A stretch of 8,653 bases of DNA from Deltaproteobacteria bacterium (GTDB lineage Bacteria > Desulfobacterota > Desulfobacteria > Desulfobacterales > Desulfobacteraceae), in NCBI GenBank assembly GCA_003647385.1, contig QMMT01000057.1, positions 1 to 8,653 of the forward strand, written 5' to 3'. A model generated the notes under the pieces. It saw only the letters and a program-made list of their open reading frames with translations. It searched no databases and was not told where the DNA came from. This document shows positions 1 to 6,818 of the stretch, piece after piece. How positions within the stretch are numbered: position 1 is the first letter of the stretch; the number at the start of each line of letters is the position of its first letter. A program made the position numbers and the translations under genes.

Positions 1-1070
1 AAATTGCCCATGCTGCAAGCCGCCATGTATCCGAATCCATTGATCGATCTAAATATATCAGTATTGGAAGTCTGGCAGGGCTAATCGCCGGTGCCATCAT
101 CGGTAGTCAGTCAAGCGATGGTGCCGGAGCAGCAGTGATAACAGGAACAATGGCCCTTAGCCAGACAGCCATGCTTGCCTTTACAAGAGAGAATGAAACA
201 GAAGCCGACGAAAAAGGAATCATGTTTCTAAAAAGAAGCTGCTTTTCACCGGAAGGACTCTTGTCGGGCTTAATGAAAATCAGGGCGTCAGACTATCGAG
301 GTGTGGAAGGAATCCCGGATTATGTTAAGACCCATCCGGGGACCGGCCAGCGAATTGGCCATGTTGAAACGATTCTTTCAGGCTACGTTCCTTCGCCAAA
401 AAAGATAAAATGTGATGAAGACTTCAGGTTTGATATGGTAAAATACAGGCTTTTAGGCCTTTACGCGAAGATTGAGCCCACCTTTCTTAAATTAACCACC
501 CAGCTGGAAAATGATCCTTCAAGCGCTGACGCTGCTGCCATTCATTATGGGCTGGGCCTGATTTATGCCAGAAAATTTATGGGGAAAAAAGCCATACTCC
601 ACCTGAAAAAAGCGCTTTCCATTAACATTTTCGATCCAATGATACTGCTTGAAATGGGTAGAATATACCTGCTCAATGGAGAGCCTGAAAAAGCGCTCAA
701 CGTTCTTAAGGGAATTGAATCTGATCCTGTCATGGGGTTGATGGCCACATTTCATAAGGCAGGTGCATATCTTGAGTTAAGGAACCTTTCAAAAGCAAAA
801 AAACTATTTAATACCATAATAGATAAGGAACCCTCCTTATATCCACAAGCTTACTTTCGTCTGGCAAACATTTTATCGCTTGAAAAAAATGCAGGTCTTT
901 CTCATTATTATCTGGGTGTCTATTATTCTAAAATCAACAACTATAAAACCGCTGTTGTGCATTTAAATAAAGCATTAGACACACTAAAAAGTGAAACCGA
1001 CATCAAAAAGACAAAAAAACTATTAAATCGGTTAACAAAACAATCTCCTGATACCATCAAAAAAGAGTGA
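1..1070 (+). CDS. M48 family zinc metalloprotease with C-terminal TPR repeats (BepA/YfgC-like), 5' partial
   Basis: This is the last 355 residues of a periplasmic M48 peptidase; the start lies left of the window. The frame is open from base 1. The first two bases complete a codon that would be the Glu of HEXXH, and the next residues read IAHAASRH, the usual second half of the M48 active site (HEIAH..RH). A glycine/alanine-rich hydrophobic stretch follows. Next come the third zinc-ligand region RENETEADEKG (E-x-x-x-D type) and the family motif THPGTGQRI. The rest, from roughly fragment residue 165, is helical with TPR signatures (YGLGLIYA, A.LHLKKAL, LLEMGRIYLLNGEPEKAL). Known members such as BepA act in the periplasm on outer-membrane protein assembly; that role here is inferred. 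A GTG at 135 lies inside the conserved domain and is not the start. The gene stops at TGA 1068-1070. Confidence 0.9.
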   Translation, partial: IAHAASRHVSESIDRSKYISIGSLAGLIAGAIIGSQSSDGAGAAVITGTMALSQTAMLAFTRENETEADEKGIMFLKRSCFSPEGLLSGLMKIRASDYRGVEGIPDYVKTHPGTGQRIGHVETILSGYVPSPKKIKCDEDFRFDMVKYRLLGLYAKIEPTFLKLTTQLENDPSSADAAAIHYGLGLIYARKFMGKKAILHLKKALSINIFDPMILLEMGRIYLLNGEPEKALNVLKGIESDPVMGLMATFHKAGAYLELRNLSKAKKLFNTIIDKEPSLYPQAYFRLANILSLEKNAGLSHYYLGVYYSKINNYKTAVVHLNKALDTLKSETDIKKTKKLLNRLTKQSPDTIKKE

Positions 1071-1163
1071 CGATCGCATCGTATTTCGCAGATTTTTTCC
1101 AATGAAATATTTTCAAAATAACCCACCATTTTATTTAACTGCCTTAAATTAATTAAAAAAATA

Positions 1164-1192
1164 TTGATTATCCAATAACCCTTTGCTAAAGT
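1164..1192 (+). promoter_or_regulatory. Candidate sigma70-type promoter for the chemoreceptor gene
   Basis: TTGATT (1164-1169) and TAAAGT (1187-1192) are separated by 17 bases; each matches the sigma70 hexamer consensus at four of six positions. Transcription would begin near 1199, giving a leader of about 35 nt before the ATG at 1235. The TAAAGT could instead suggest a flagellar sigma28 promoter, but no GCCGATAA-like box follows at the right distance. The flanking DNA is AT-rich, so a chance match is quite possible. Confidence 0.35.
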
Positions 1193-1222
1193 ATGCAAAT
1201 CTCAAAGTAAAATTTTAACCAT

Positions 1223-1229
1223 GGAGGGG
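1223..1229 (+). promoter_or_regulatory. Ribosome binding site of the chemoreceptor gene
   Basis: GGAGGGG lies 5 nt before the ATG at 1235 and fixes that start. The ATG at 1221 overlaps this site and is out of frame with the protein. Confidence 0.8.
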
Positions 1230-1234
1230 TTGAT

Positions 1235-3343
1235 ATGAAGCTGACTATCGGGAAAAAACTCACCTTTAGTTTTCTACTTCTTGCATTTCTGGTACTCTTA
1301 TCCGGCGGTGTCGGTATAATGATTCTCAACAAAGTATCTCGTTCTACTGATACAGTTGCAAAAGAAAAAGTACCCCTGGCGCATTCCGTGATGAACGCCG
1401 AGCTTACCATTGTAGAGGTGGAAAAATCCATTGATGACTATATCCATTCTTCCTCAGGGCTTGCCGACAAAGAGAAAAACCTCCTGGCAAAGCTGGATGA
1501 ATTTGACATGTGGCTTTCAATGCTGAATTACGGAACATCTTCTGATAAATTTAAAAAAAGCAACTCCTATAAGGTGTATAAAAAACTTGGCCTGGATATC
1601 ATTGTTCCTAAAGGTTCCAGTGAATTACTTAAAACAATTAACAAAATTGTCAAAGAAGGCAGTACATTCAAGAAGGGCAGTACAGACCTTATAAAAGCCC
1701 ATAATGAATATTTAAAATACTCGGTTACAGCAGATGGTAAAAATTATGATCTTCCCAGTTATCTTCTAATTTTACAGAAATATCAAACCGACTGGTTTAA
1801 GTCACTTGAAAGTGTAGTGGTCAGTGTAACAAAATTTGAAAAAAATACTGACCCTGCCAAAAGTCCTTTTGGAATCTGGATAAACACCTATAAGGTTGAT
1901 GATGAAACCTTAAACAAGTTTATTAAGCAAATAGATAAATATCATATAAAATTACTGGGATATGCTGTAAAAATCAACAATGAAAAAGAGTTTAAAGGAA
2001 AAGATAAATATTTAAAAAGGAACCGTGGAAATATTGCACGGATCAATAAATATCTTGATAAAATCAATGCAGATATAGAACCAGTCTATAAAAAACTTGA
2101 TGCTGCAAAAACAGAAAAGCTTTCAGCCTTAACCCGGTCTGTGAATGAAATTAATAAAGAGCTTGAGCATCTTGTCAAAGGGGCAGAAAAAGAAATGGCA
2201 ACTGCCCTGCAAAAAGCTGAATCGTCTAAAAAGAGTGGTATAGTTTTTCTAGTTGTCCTGACCCTGGCCGCTGTTTTGATCGCCATTGGACTGGGGATGT
2301 TTATGAGCCGATATATGACCAAAAGTATTACAGCCCTGGCAGATGTAACAAAACTGATTGCCAAAGGCGACCTCAAGAAAAAAGTAAACATTTCCTCCAA
2401 TGATGAACTGGGCGCCCTTGCCGATGATACCAATGCCATGACAGAGAATTTAAAAAATATTATCAGCCAGATGACCACTTATTCTGAAAAATTAACAACC
2501 TCTTCTTCAGATCTAAGCGGCCTTGCAGCCTCCATGTCCGAAGGTGCAAAGAATGTAACGACAAAATCAGAATCAGTGGCAGCAGCAGCAGAAGAGATGA
2601 GTACCAATATGAATTCTGTAGCCGCAACATCTGAAGAAGCCGCCACCAATATCAATACGGTCTCCATTGCCGCAGATGAGATAAACTCTTCCATCAATGA
2701 AATCGCCAAAAACTCTGAAACCGGTAATTCCATTACCCAGGAGGCGGTTGAAAAAGCGGGAAGTGCAACCCAAAGAGTGAATGAGCTCGGAGAAGCTGCT
2801 AAAGAAATCAGCAAGGTAACCGAAGTGATTTCCGAAATTTCGGAGCAGACCAATCTTCTGGCGTTAAATGCTACTATTGAAGCGGCCAGAGCTGGAGAAG
2901 CCGGAAAAGGCTTTGCGGTTGTAGCCTCGGAGATAAAGCAACTGGCCCTGCAAACAGCAGGTGCAACCAATGATATTAAAACGCGTATTGAAAGCATTCA
3001 GAATTCTACATCAGATACAGTTCAGGAGATAGAAGGCGTATCAAAAATAATTGAAAATGTTAATGAAATTGTCGGAACCATTGCAGCGGCTGTGGAGGAA
3101 CAATCTGCCACGACTAAAGAGATTTCCGAAAATATGGGGCAGGCTTCAAGCGGATTGCAGGAAGTAAGCGAAAACGTTGCCCAGAGCAGCAGTGTGTCCG
3201 GTGAAATTGCCCGGGATATCGGGGAGGTAAATACCAGCAGCAATGACGTATTAAAAGAGTGTGAATTAGTTAACACAAACAGTAGCGAGCTTAAAAAACT
3301 TGCCAAAGACTTACAGGAACTTATCAGTCAATTCAAGCTTTAG
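1235..3343 (+). CDS. Methyl-accepting chemotaxis protein with a periplasmic CZB-like sensor domain
   Basis: This 702-residue transmembrane chemoreceptor would signal to CheA/CheW. TM1 spans about residues 9-31. A helical periplasmic sensor region of about 300 residues follows, then TM2 (about 335-357), a HAMP domain (about 358-410) and a long cytoplasmic coiled coil. The hairpin tip [10 protein letters not shown] (551-560) lies in the highly conserved core [19 protein letters not shown]. Likely methylation sites are the Glu pairs 453/454, 467/468 and 621/622 in the A/S-rich E-E pattern. About 145 residues flank the tip on each side, longer than the Tsr class and nearer to the 40H/44H classes. 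There is no C-terminal CheR-docking pentapeptide; the protein ends QFKL. In the sensor, residues 181-241 follow the spacing of a CZB zinc module, but three of four metal ligands are replaced (see findings). The ligand is unknown. A secreted Cache protein gene follows 58 nt downstream. Confidence 0.95.
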   Translation: MKLTIGKKLTFSFLLLAFLVLLSGGVGIMILNKVSRSTDTVAKEKVPLAHSVMNAELTIVEVEKSIDDYIHSSSGLADKEKNLLAKLDEFDMWLSMLNYGTSSDKFKKSNSYKVYKKLGLDIIVPKGSSELLKTINKIVKEGSTFKKGSTDLIKAHNEYLKYSVTADGKNYDLPSYLLILQKYQTDWFKSLESVVVSVTKFEKNTDPAKSPFGIWINTYKVDDETLNKFIKQIDKYHIKLLGYAVKINNEKEFKGKDKYLKRNRGNIARINKYLDKINADIEPVYKKLDAAKTEKLSALTRSVNEINKELEHLVKGAEKEMATALQKAESSKKSGIVFLVVLTLAAVLIAIGLGMFMSRYMTKSITALADVTKLIAKGDLKKKVNISSNDELGALADDTNAMTENLKNIISQMTTYSEKLTTSSSDLSGLAASMSEGAKNVTTKSESVAAAAEEMSTNMNSVAATSEEAATNINTVSIAADEINSSINEIAKNSETGNSITQEAVEKAGSATQRVNELGEAAKEISKVTEVISEISEQTNLLALNATIEAARAGEAGKGFAVVASEIKQLALQTAGATNDIKTRIESIQNSTSDTVQEIEGVSKIIENVNEIVGTIAAAVEEQSATTKEISENMGQASSGLQEVSENVAQSSSVSGEIARDIGEVNTSSNDVLKECELVNTNSSELKKLAKDLQELISQFKL

Positions 3344-3388
3344 TGAGTTTAGCTCGATATAGTAATATTTACCATAATTAACCTTATT

Positions 3389-3395
3389 AAGGAGG
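3389..3395 (+). promoter_or_regulatory. Ribosome binding site of the sCache protein gene
   Basis: AAGGAGG lies 6 nt before the ATG at 3402, a near-ideal site. Its first half forms part of a short inverted repeat (CCTT-ATT-AAGG, 3382-3392). That repeat is too short to argue for regulation on its own. Confidence 0.85.
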
Positions 3396-3401
3396 AAAAC
3401 C

Positions 3402-3932
3402 ATGGTCAAAAAAACGTTAATCATCTTTAGCAGTCTTTTGATTGCGCTTAGCTTTGCAGCCAGCGGATTTGCCGAACCACTGACACCTCAGCTTGCCAAG
3501 GAAAAGGTCATAGAGGCCTGTAAACTGATTGGAGCTGAAGGTGAAGCTGCTTTTGCAAAAATTAAAGACCCGAATGGAGAATTCAGATTTGCTGATGGAG
3601 CTGGGTATATCTGGATACAGGACCTTAATGCCGTTGTCCTCATGCATCCCATAAAACCTTCTCTTGACGGTAAAGACATGTCAGGTTTCGCAGATAAAAA
3701 TGGTACACTTTTATTTTTAAATTTCAGCGAAATTTGTGAAGAAAAAGGGGCTGGATGGGTACCCTATGTATGGCCACATCCAAAGAGAGGGGATGGAACT
3801 TTCCCAAAAATATCCTATGTAAAAGTTGTAAAACACGGGGGTAAAGACTATGTAGCAGGTGCAGGAATGTACGATGTAACACCAGCAGATATCAAAAAAC
3901 AATTCCCCGGGGATGCCATTTTCGAAGATTAG
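3402..3932 (+). CDS. Secreted single-Cache (sCache_2-type) domain protein
   Basis: This 176-residue protein has a clear Sec signal peptide: KK near the N-terminus, a hydrophobic core at about residues 5-19, and likely cleavage after GFA at 24. The mature part is essentially one Cache domain. A long N-terminal helix (about 28-52) leads to the hallmark strands YIWIQDLNAVVLMHPIKP (69-86), DGKDMSGFADKNG (89-101), GWVPYVWPHP (118-127), KISYVKVV (136-143) and YVAGAGMYDV (150-159). Such domains bind small organic molecules and usually form the periplasmic part of chemoreceptors or kinases. Here there is no membrane anchor or output domain, so it is probably a soluble periplasmic binding protein. The chemoreceptor immediately upstream is on the same strand with no terminator between them, so co-transcription and a functional pairing are likely but inferred. 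Its ligand cannot be read from sequence. Confidence 0.88.
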   Translation: MVKKTLIIFSSLLIALSFAASGFAEPLTPQLAKEKVIEACKLIGAEGEAAFAKIKDPNGEFRFADGAGYIWIQDLNAVVLMHPIKPSLDGKDMSGFADKNGTLLFLNFSEICEEKGAGWVPYVWPHPKRGDGTFPKISYVKVVKHGGKDYVAGAGMYDVTPADIKKQFPGDAIFED

Positions 3933-3956
3933 AAAATTAATACCTTGAAATAAAAC

Positions 3957-4002
3957 AAAAGGATCATATCAGGTAGATTCAATAGAGTGATATGATCCTT
4001 TT
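3957..4002. terminator. Bidirectional intrinsic terminator between convergent units
   Basis: The perfect inverted repeat AAAAGGATCATATCA / TGATATGATCCTTTT (15 bp, 3957-3971 and 3988-4002) encloses a 16-nt loop. On the plus strand it is followed by TTTTATTATTTAT. Read from the minus strand it is followed by TTTTGTTTTATTT. It therefore fits as terminator both for the chemoreceptor/sCache unit and for the EF-G gene, whose stop codon (4008-4010) lies 5 bp away. Confidence 0.88.
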
Positions 4003-4007
4003 ATTAT

Positions 4008-6038
4008 TTATACCTTATCAAACCGTGAAAACTGCATGGTAAATGTTCCCCTGCCCTGGGAAGCCGACCGAAGGGCTGTGGAATATCCGAACATTTTAGA
4101 TAGGGGAACCACGGCTTTTACAATCTGGATACCCACTTTAGGATTAATGGATTCCACTTTTCCACCCCTTGCATTCAGATCGGATATGGCATCTCCCATG
4201 TAAGCATCCGGCACAAACACCTCAACCGCCATAATAGGCTCAAGCAGTGCCAAAGTAGTATTTTCCAAAGCATCTTTACAGGCCATGGATGCACAGACAG
4301 AAAAGGCAAGCTCTGAACTTCGTTCATCAAAGCCGCCGCCTTCAATCACAATGCCGACATCAACCAGGGGGTATCCTTTCAGAAATCCACCTTCAAGACT
4401 CTCCCGGATTCCTTTTTCAATGGCCGGGATATATTGTTCCGGGATCTGATCATCACCTGCTTCAGATTTAAATGTAATCCCGTCACCCCGGTTTAAAGGC
4501 TTAAGTTGGATATTGACACCTGCAAAATGCATCTTTCCGGATATTTCTCTTTCAAAAACAGCCTGACCTTTTGCCCGACAAGTCAATACTTCCCGGTAAA
4601 CAACCTGGGGATTTCCCACATTGACATTGGTTTTAAACTCTTTTAACATCCTTGAAATAATAATCTCAAGATGAAGCTCTCCCATGCCGGACAAAATGGT
4701 CTGTCCGGTTTCATCATCCTTTCTCACCGTCAAGGTCGGATCTTCAATAGTAAACTTTTCAAGCACACTATCCAGTTTTTCCTGATCCACATGCGTCTTG
4801 GGTTCAATGGCAATGGAAATGACAGGGTCCTCATATTCCATTTTTTCAAGAAAAACAGGATTATCCTGGGAACATAAGGTATCACCGGTTCCTGAATCCT
4901 TTAACCCCACAATGCCGATAATATCTCCTGCCGATGCCTCTTTTAACCGCTCTCTTTTATTGGCATGCATTTTCAAAATTCTGGACAATTTTTCTTTTTT
5001 CTTTAAAAGCGGGTTAAACACATCAGATCCTGCCTCAATTTTACCGGAATAAATCCTGGCAAAAGAAAGCTTTCTGCCTTCGATCATGGAGACTTTAAAA
5101 ATCAAGGCGGCAAGTGGACCGCCTTTTTGGGGCAAAAACTCTAATTCTTCTCCAGAGTCCGGATGTATACCTTTAATGGGAGGGATATCCAGTGGGCTTG
5201 GCAAATACAACTCTATTCCATCCAGTAACGGCTGAATCCCTTTGTTTTTAAGGGCGCTTCCACAAAAGACAGGTACAATCTGCCGTAAGATGGTTGCAGC
5301 CCGTATGGCTTTGATAATTTCCTCAATGGCAATATCCTCTTCAGAAAGATATTTCTCCATTATTTCATCGTTAACTTCTGATATGGCTTCAAGAAGGGTT
5401 TCCCGATATTGATAAGCTATTTTTTCATATTCAGGAGAAATGTCATCTTTTGAATACTCAGCACCCTTTGTTTCATCATCCCAGGTGATCTGTTTCATAT
5501 TGATTAAATCAATGACACCTGAAAAATGGTCTTCAGCCCCCATGGGCAATTGAAGTATCACAGGGTTTGCACCGAGCTTTTCTTTTATGGAGTTGACGGC
5601 ATCAAAAAAATTTGCACCGGTTCTATCCATTTTATTAACAAATGCCATCCTTGGAACCGAATATCTGTCTGCCTGTCTCCATACCGTCTCAGATTGTGGT
5701 TCAACACCCCCTACAGCACAGAAAACACCAATAGCCCCATCCAGAACTCTCAAGGCCCTTTCCACTTCAACGGTAAAATCCACATGTCCCGGCGTATCTA
5801 TAATTTGAATAAGAGATTTGTTCCATTCACAGGTGGTCACAGCAGAAGTGATGGTGATGCCACGGTCCTGCTCGTCCTGCATCCAGTCCATGACGGCTTC
5901 TCCATCATGAACTTCCCCAATTTTATAGGATTTCCCCGTATAATAAAGGATTCGTTCCGTTACCGTGGTTTTACCCGCATCAATGTGGGCCATGATTCCA
6001 ATATTTCTAAACTGACTGATATTTTTTTTTTTGCTCAT
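4008..6038 (-). CDS. Elongation factor G-like translational GTPase (stand-alone EF-G paralogue)
   Basis: This 676-residue protein is a full-length five-domain EF-G, slightly shorter than the usual ~690-704. The GTPase motifs are intact: AHIDAGKT (17-24), RGITI in switch I (59-63), DTPGH (81-85), NKMD (135-138) and the SAL motif (261-263). A G' insert, domain II, domain III (about 402-475), domain IV (about 480-600) and domain V ([20 protein letters not shown]) follow. EF-G drives translocation and, with RRF, ribosome recycling. The domain IV tip loops are unusual: SGGRGQYGHV of canonical EF-G reads [10 protein letters not shown] (499-508). Loop 2, normally GSYH-x-VDSSE, reads GGFDERSSE (568-576), so the tip His is absent and one residue is missing. 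The gene is not next to rpsL, rpsG or tuf. It is therefore probably a second, specialised EF-G, such as the spd-type paralogues of deltaproteobacteria, rather than the str-operon fusA. It follows the GerMN gene by 19 nt. The start has only a weak TAGG/AGG ribosome site, about 11 nt before the ATG, within the tandem repeats. Confidence 0.9.
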   Translation of the reverse strand: MSKKKNISQFRNIGIMAHIDAGKTTVTERILYYTGKSYKIGEVHDGEAVMDWMQDEQDRGITITSAVTTCEWNKSLIQIIDTPGHVDFTVEVERALRVLDGAIGVFCAVGGVEPQSETVWRQADRYSVPRMAFVNKMDRTGANFFDAVNSIKEKLGANPVILQLPMGAEDHFSGVIDLINMKQITWDDETKGAEYSKDDISPEYEKIAYQYRETLLEAISEVNDEIMEKYLSEEDIAIEEIIKAIRAATILRQIVPVFCGSALKNKGIQPLLDGIELYLPSPLDIPPIKGIHPDSGEELEFLPQKGGPLAALIFKVSMIEGRKLSFARIYSGKIEAGSDVFNPLLKKKEKLSRILKMHANKRERLKEASAGDIIGIVGLKDSGTGDTLCSQDNPVFLEKMEYEDPVISIAIEPKTHVDQEKLDSVLEKFTIEDPTLTVRKDDETGQTILSGMGELHLEIIISRMLKEFKTNVNVGNPQVVYREVLTCRAKGQAVFEREISGKMHFAGVNIQLKPLNRGDGITFKSEAGDDQIPEQYIPAIEKGIRESLEGGFLKGYPLVDVGIVIEGGGFDERSSELAFSVCASMACKDALENTTLALLEPIMAVEVFVPDAYMGDAISDLNARGGKVESINPKVGIQIVKAVVPLSKMFGYSTALRSASQGRGTFTMQFSRFDKV

Positions 6039-6039
6039 T

Positions 6040-6110
6040 TTACGTGTGACCTATTGGTTACGTGTGACCTATTGGTACGTGTGGCCTATTGGTTACGTGT
6101 GACCTTAAGG
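6040..6110. repeat. Four tandem copies of an 18-bp unit at the GerMN/EF-G gene junction
   Basis: The plus-strand unit TTACGTGTGACCTATTGG occurs at 6040-6057 and 6058-6075. A 17-bp version missing one T and carrying one substitution lies at 6076-6092. A diverged copy ending CTTAAGG lies at 6093-6110. Read in the genes' direction, the unit is CCAATAGGTCACACGTAA. The array covers the last codons of the GerMN gene, its stop, the gap and the base before the EF-G ATG. The outermost copy, next to the body of the GerMN gene, is probably closest to the ancestral sequence. Confidence 0.95.
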
Positions 6111-6645
6111 TTACAATCAACATATTTGTTTTATAAAAGTATTCAAGATCAATATGACCGGCCAGTGTCAATGCATCTTTGCCCTGAATCAGTATCTTAA
6201 CCATTTTTATTTTAGCAATATTCATGGTGAGTGAATTTACCATTGAATATATGGCCAGAAGCTCAGTTCCTGTATCCATATTTTCTAACATTGAAGGCTC
6301 CAGGTCAAGATCAACATATGCTTTTCCATCATCCGCAATAAAAAAAGAATTGATTTTTGTACCCTTAGGCCAGGTTGCCTCAAGATGTGAGTCAGATGGT
6401 CCTTCAATCAAAGTTTTAATGATTTCCAAGGCCAGTTCGTGTGAATCCAGAGTTGAGGCAAACTTTTTTTTTACTGATTTCAAGGACAGTTTTTGCTTGT
6501 CGGCATAATAGACAAACCCTTCAAAGAGATCTTCAAAAGCTGTCATTTTGTTTTCATTCACGCTATTATCTGCAACACCCGTTCCCAATAAAGCAAAAAG
6601 GGTTAGAAAAATAATAAAAAATACTTTTTTTTGCGTGAATTTCAT
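6058..6645 (-). CDS. Exported GerMN-domain protein
   Basis: This 195-residue protein has an N-terminal signal peptide or anchor: KK at 6-7 and a hydrophobic stretch at about 8-24. It lacks a lipobox Cys. A GerMN domain runs from about 70 to 170. Recognisable elements are LIEGP (79-83), PKGTKINSFFIADDGKAYVDLD (93-114), GTELLAIYSMVNSLT (126-140), VKILIQG (149-155) and the terminal LAGHIDLE (161-168). GerMN is named from the sporulation protein GerM and is widespread in non-sporulating bacteria, where its role is largely undefined, probably at the cell envelope. The family normally ends soon after the GHIDL motif. Here the last ~17 residues (TLRSHVTNRPHVPIGHT) are translated repeat DNA, with a frame slip in the third hexapeptide. 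The ATG at 6645 is the only start that keeps the signal peptide; the nearest SD-like AAAGGA is about 20 nt upstream, an unusually long distance. It likely forms an operon with the EF-G gene. Confidence 0.82.
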   Translation of the reverse strand: MKFTQKKVFFIIFLTLFALLGTGVADNSVNENKMTAFEDLFEGFVYYADKQKLSLKSVKKKFASTLDSHELALEIIKTLIEGPSDSHLEATWPKGTKINSFFIADDGKAYVDLDLEPSMLENMDTGTELLAIYSMVNSLTMNIAKIKMVKILIQGKDALTLAGHIDLEYFYKTNMLIVTLRSHVTNRPHVPIGHT

Positions 6646-6684
6646 GCTTAAACTATTGCTATATCCTTTAAATTAAAATGATAT

Positions 6685-6713
6685 TTGATACAGTATTGCC
6701 CATTAGGTGTCAA
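6685..6713 (-). promoter_or_regulatory. Candidate sigma70 promoter for the GerMN/EF-G unit
   Basis: On the minus strand a perfect TTGACA (6713-6708) is followed after exactly 17 bases by TATCAA (6690-6685), four of six to TATAAT. Transcription would start near 6678, leaving a leader of about 33 nt before the GerMN ATG at 6645. I found no better promoter inside the GerMN gene for EF-G alone, so this probably serves both. Confidence 0.6.
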
Positions 6714-6724
6714 GAAAATATCCC

Positions 6725-6753
6725 TTGCAAATCAGTTGCGGGTTTAATAAAAT
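6725..6753 (+). promoter_or_regulatory. Candidate sigma70 promoter for the DUF1992-ddl unit
   Basis: TTGCAA (6725-6730) and TAAAAT (6748-6753, five of six to TATAAT) are separated by 17 bases. Transcription would start near 6760, giving a leader of about 60 nt. The AT-rich context raises the chance of a random match. Confidence 0.45.
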
Positions 6754-6818
6754 TAAAACCTTAAAAATTAACAATCAAACATTTAACCCGTTTTATCATC
6801 AGGAGCATTGAATATTTT

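Larger units (their letters stand above)
1071..1234. other. Intergenic region between the M48 protease and the chemoreceptor
   Basis: This 164-bp AT-rich gap contains no ORF or RNA gene that I can support. Just after the protease stop there is a small perfect inverted repeat (ACGAT-CGC-ATCGT, 1070-1082). A run of six T follows at 1093-1098, but it is separated from the stem by 10 bases, so I do not call it a terminator. The right half holds a promoter candidate for the chemoreceptor. Confidence 0.5.
6646..6818. other. Divergent intergenic region
   Basis: This 173-bp AT-rich region separates the minus-strand GerMN/EF-G unit from the plus-strand DUF1992-ddl unit. It holds one promoter candidate for each direction, with their -35 boxes 11 bp apart. 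An imperfect palindrome (GGTTTAA ... TTAAAACC, 6741-6760) covers the plus-strand -10 box. I see no ORF or RNA gene. Confidence 0.6.

Noticed and set aside
135..1070. A separate protein starting at GTG 135
   Set aside because: The same frame is open to base 1 and encodes the second half of the M48 HEXXH motif upstream of 135, so the GTG is internal.
1070..1098. Terminator after the M48 gene
   Set aside because: The stem is only 5 bp and the T run is separated from it by 10 bases, so it does not fit an intrinsic terminator.
1187..1210. Sigma28 (FliA) promoter before the chemoreceptor
   Set aside because: TAAAGTAT matches the upstream box, but no GCCGATAA-like sequence lies at the needed distance.
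2086..2997. Two abutting antisense ORFs (130 and 172 codons) opposite the chemoreceptor
   Set aside because: They mirror the Ala/Ser/Glu-rich coiled coil, whose antisense rarely has stops. They have no ribosome sites and no recognisable protein features.
6056..6104. CRP-type binding sites suggested by repeated TGTGA
   Set aside because: The TGTGA elements are direct repeats; no TCACA partner occurs at the 6-bp spacing on the same strand.
6040..6110. CRISPR array
   Set aside because: The copies are directly tandem with no spacers, and the unit is only 18 bp and lies across a gene junction.
6142..6174. An internal EF-G promoter within the GerMN gene, suggested by TTGACA on the minus strand
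   Set aside because: The TTGACA lies in the conserved coding sequence and no acceptable -10 box follows at 16-18 bases; the nearest TATAAA is about 30 bases away.
5526..6200. 224-codon plus-strand ORF opposite EF-G and the repeat array
   Set aside because: It is antisense to a fully conserved EF-G and the GerMN gene, lacks a ribosome site, and its translation resembles no protein family; part of it is translated repeat DNA.
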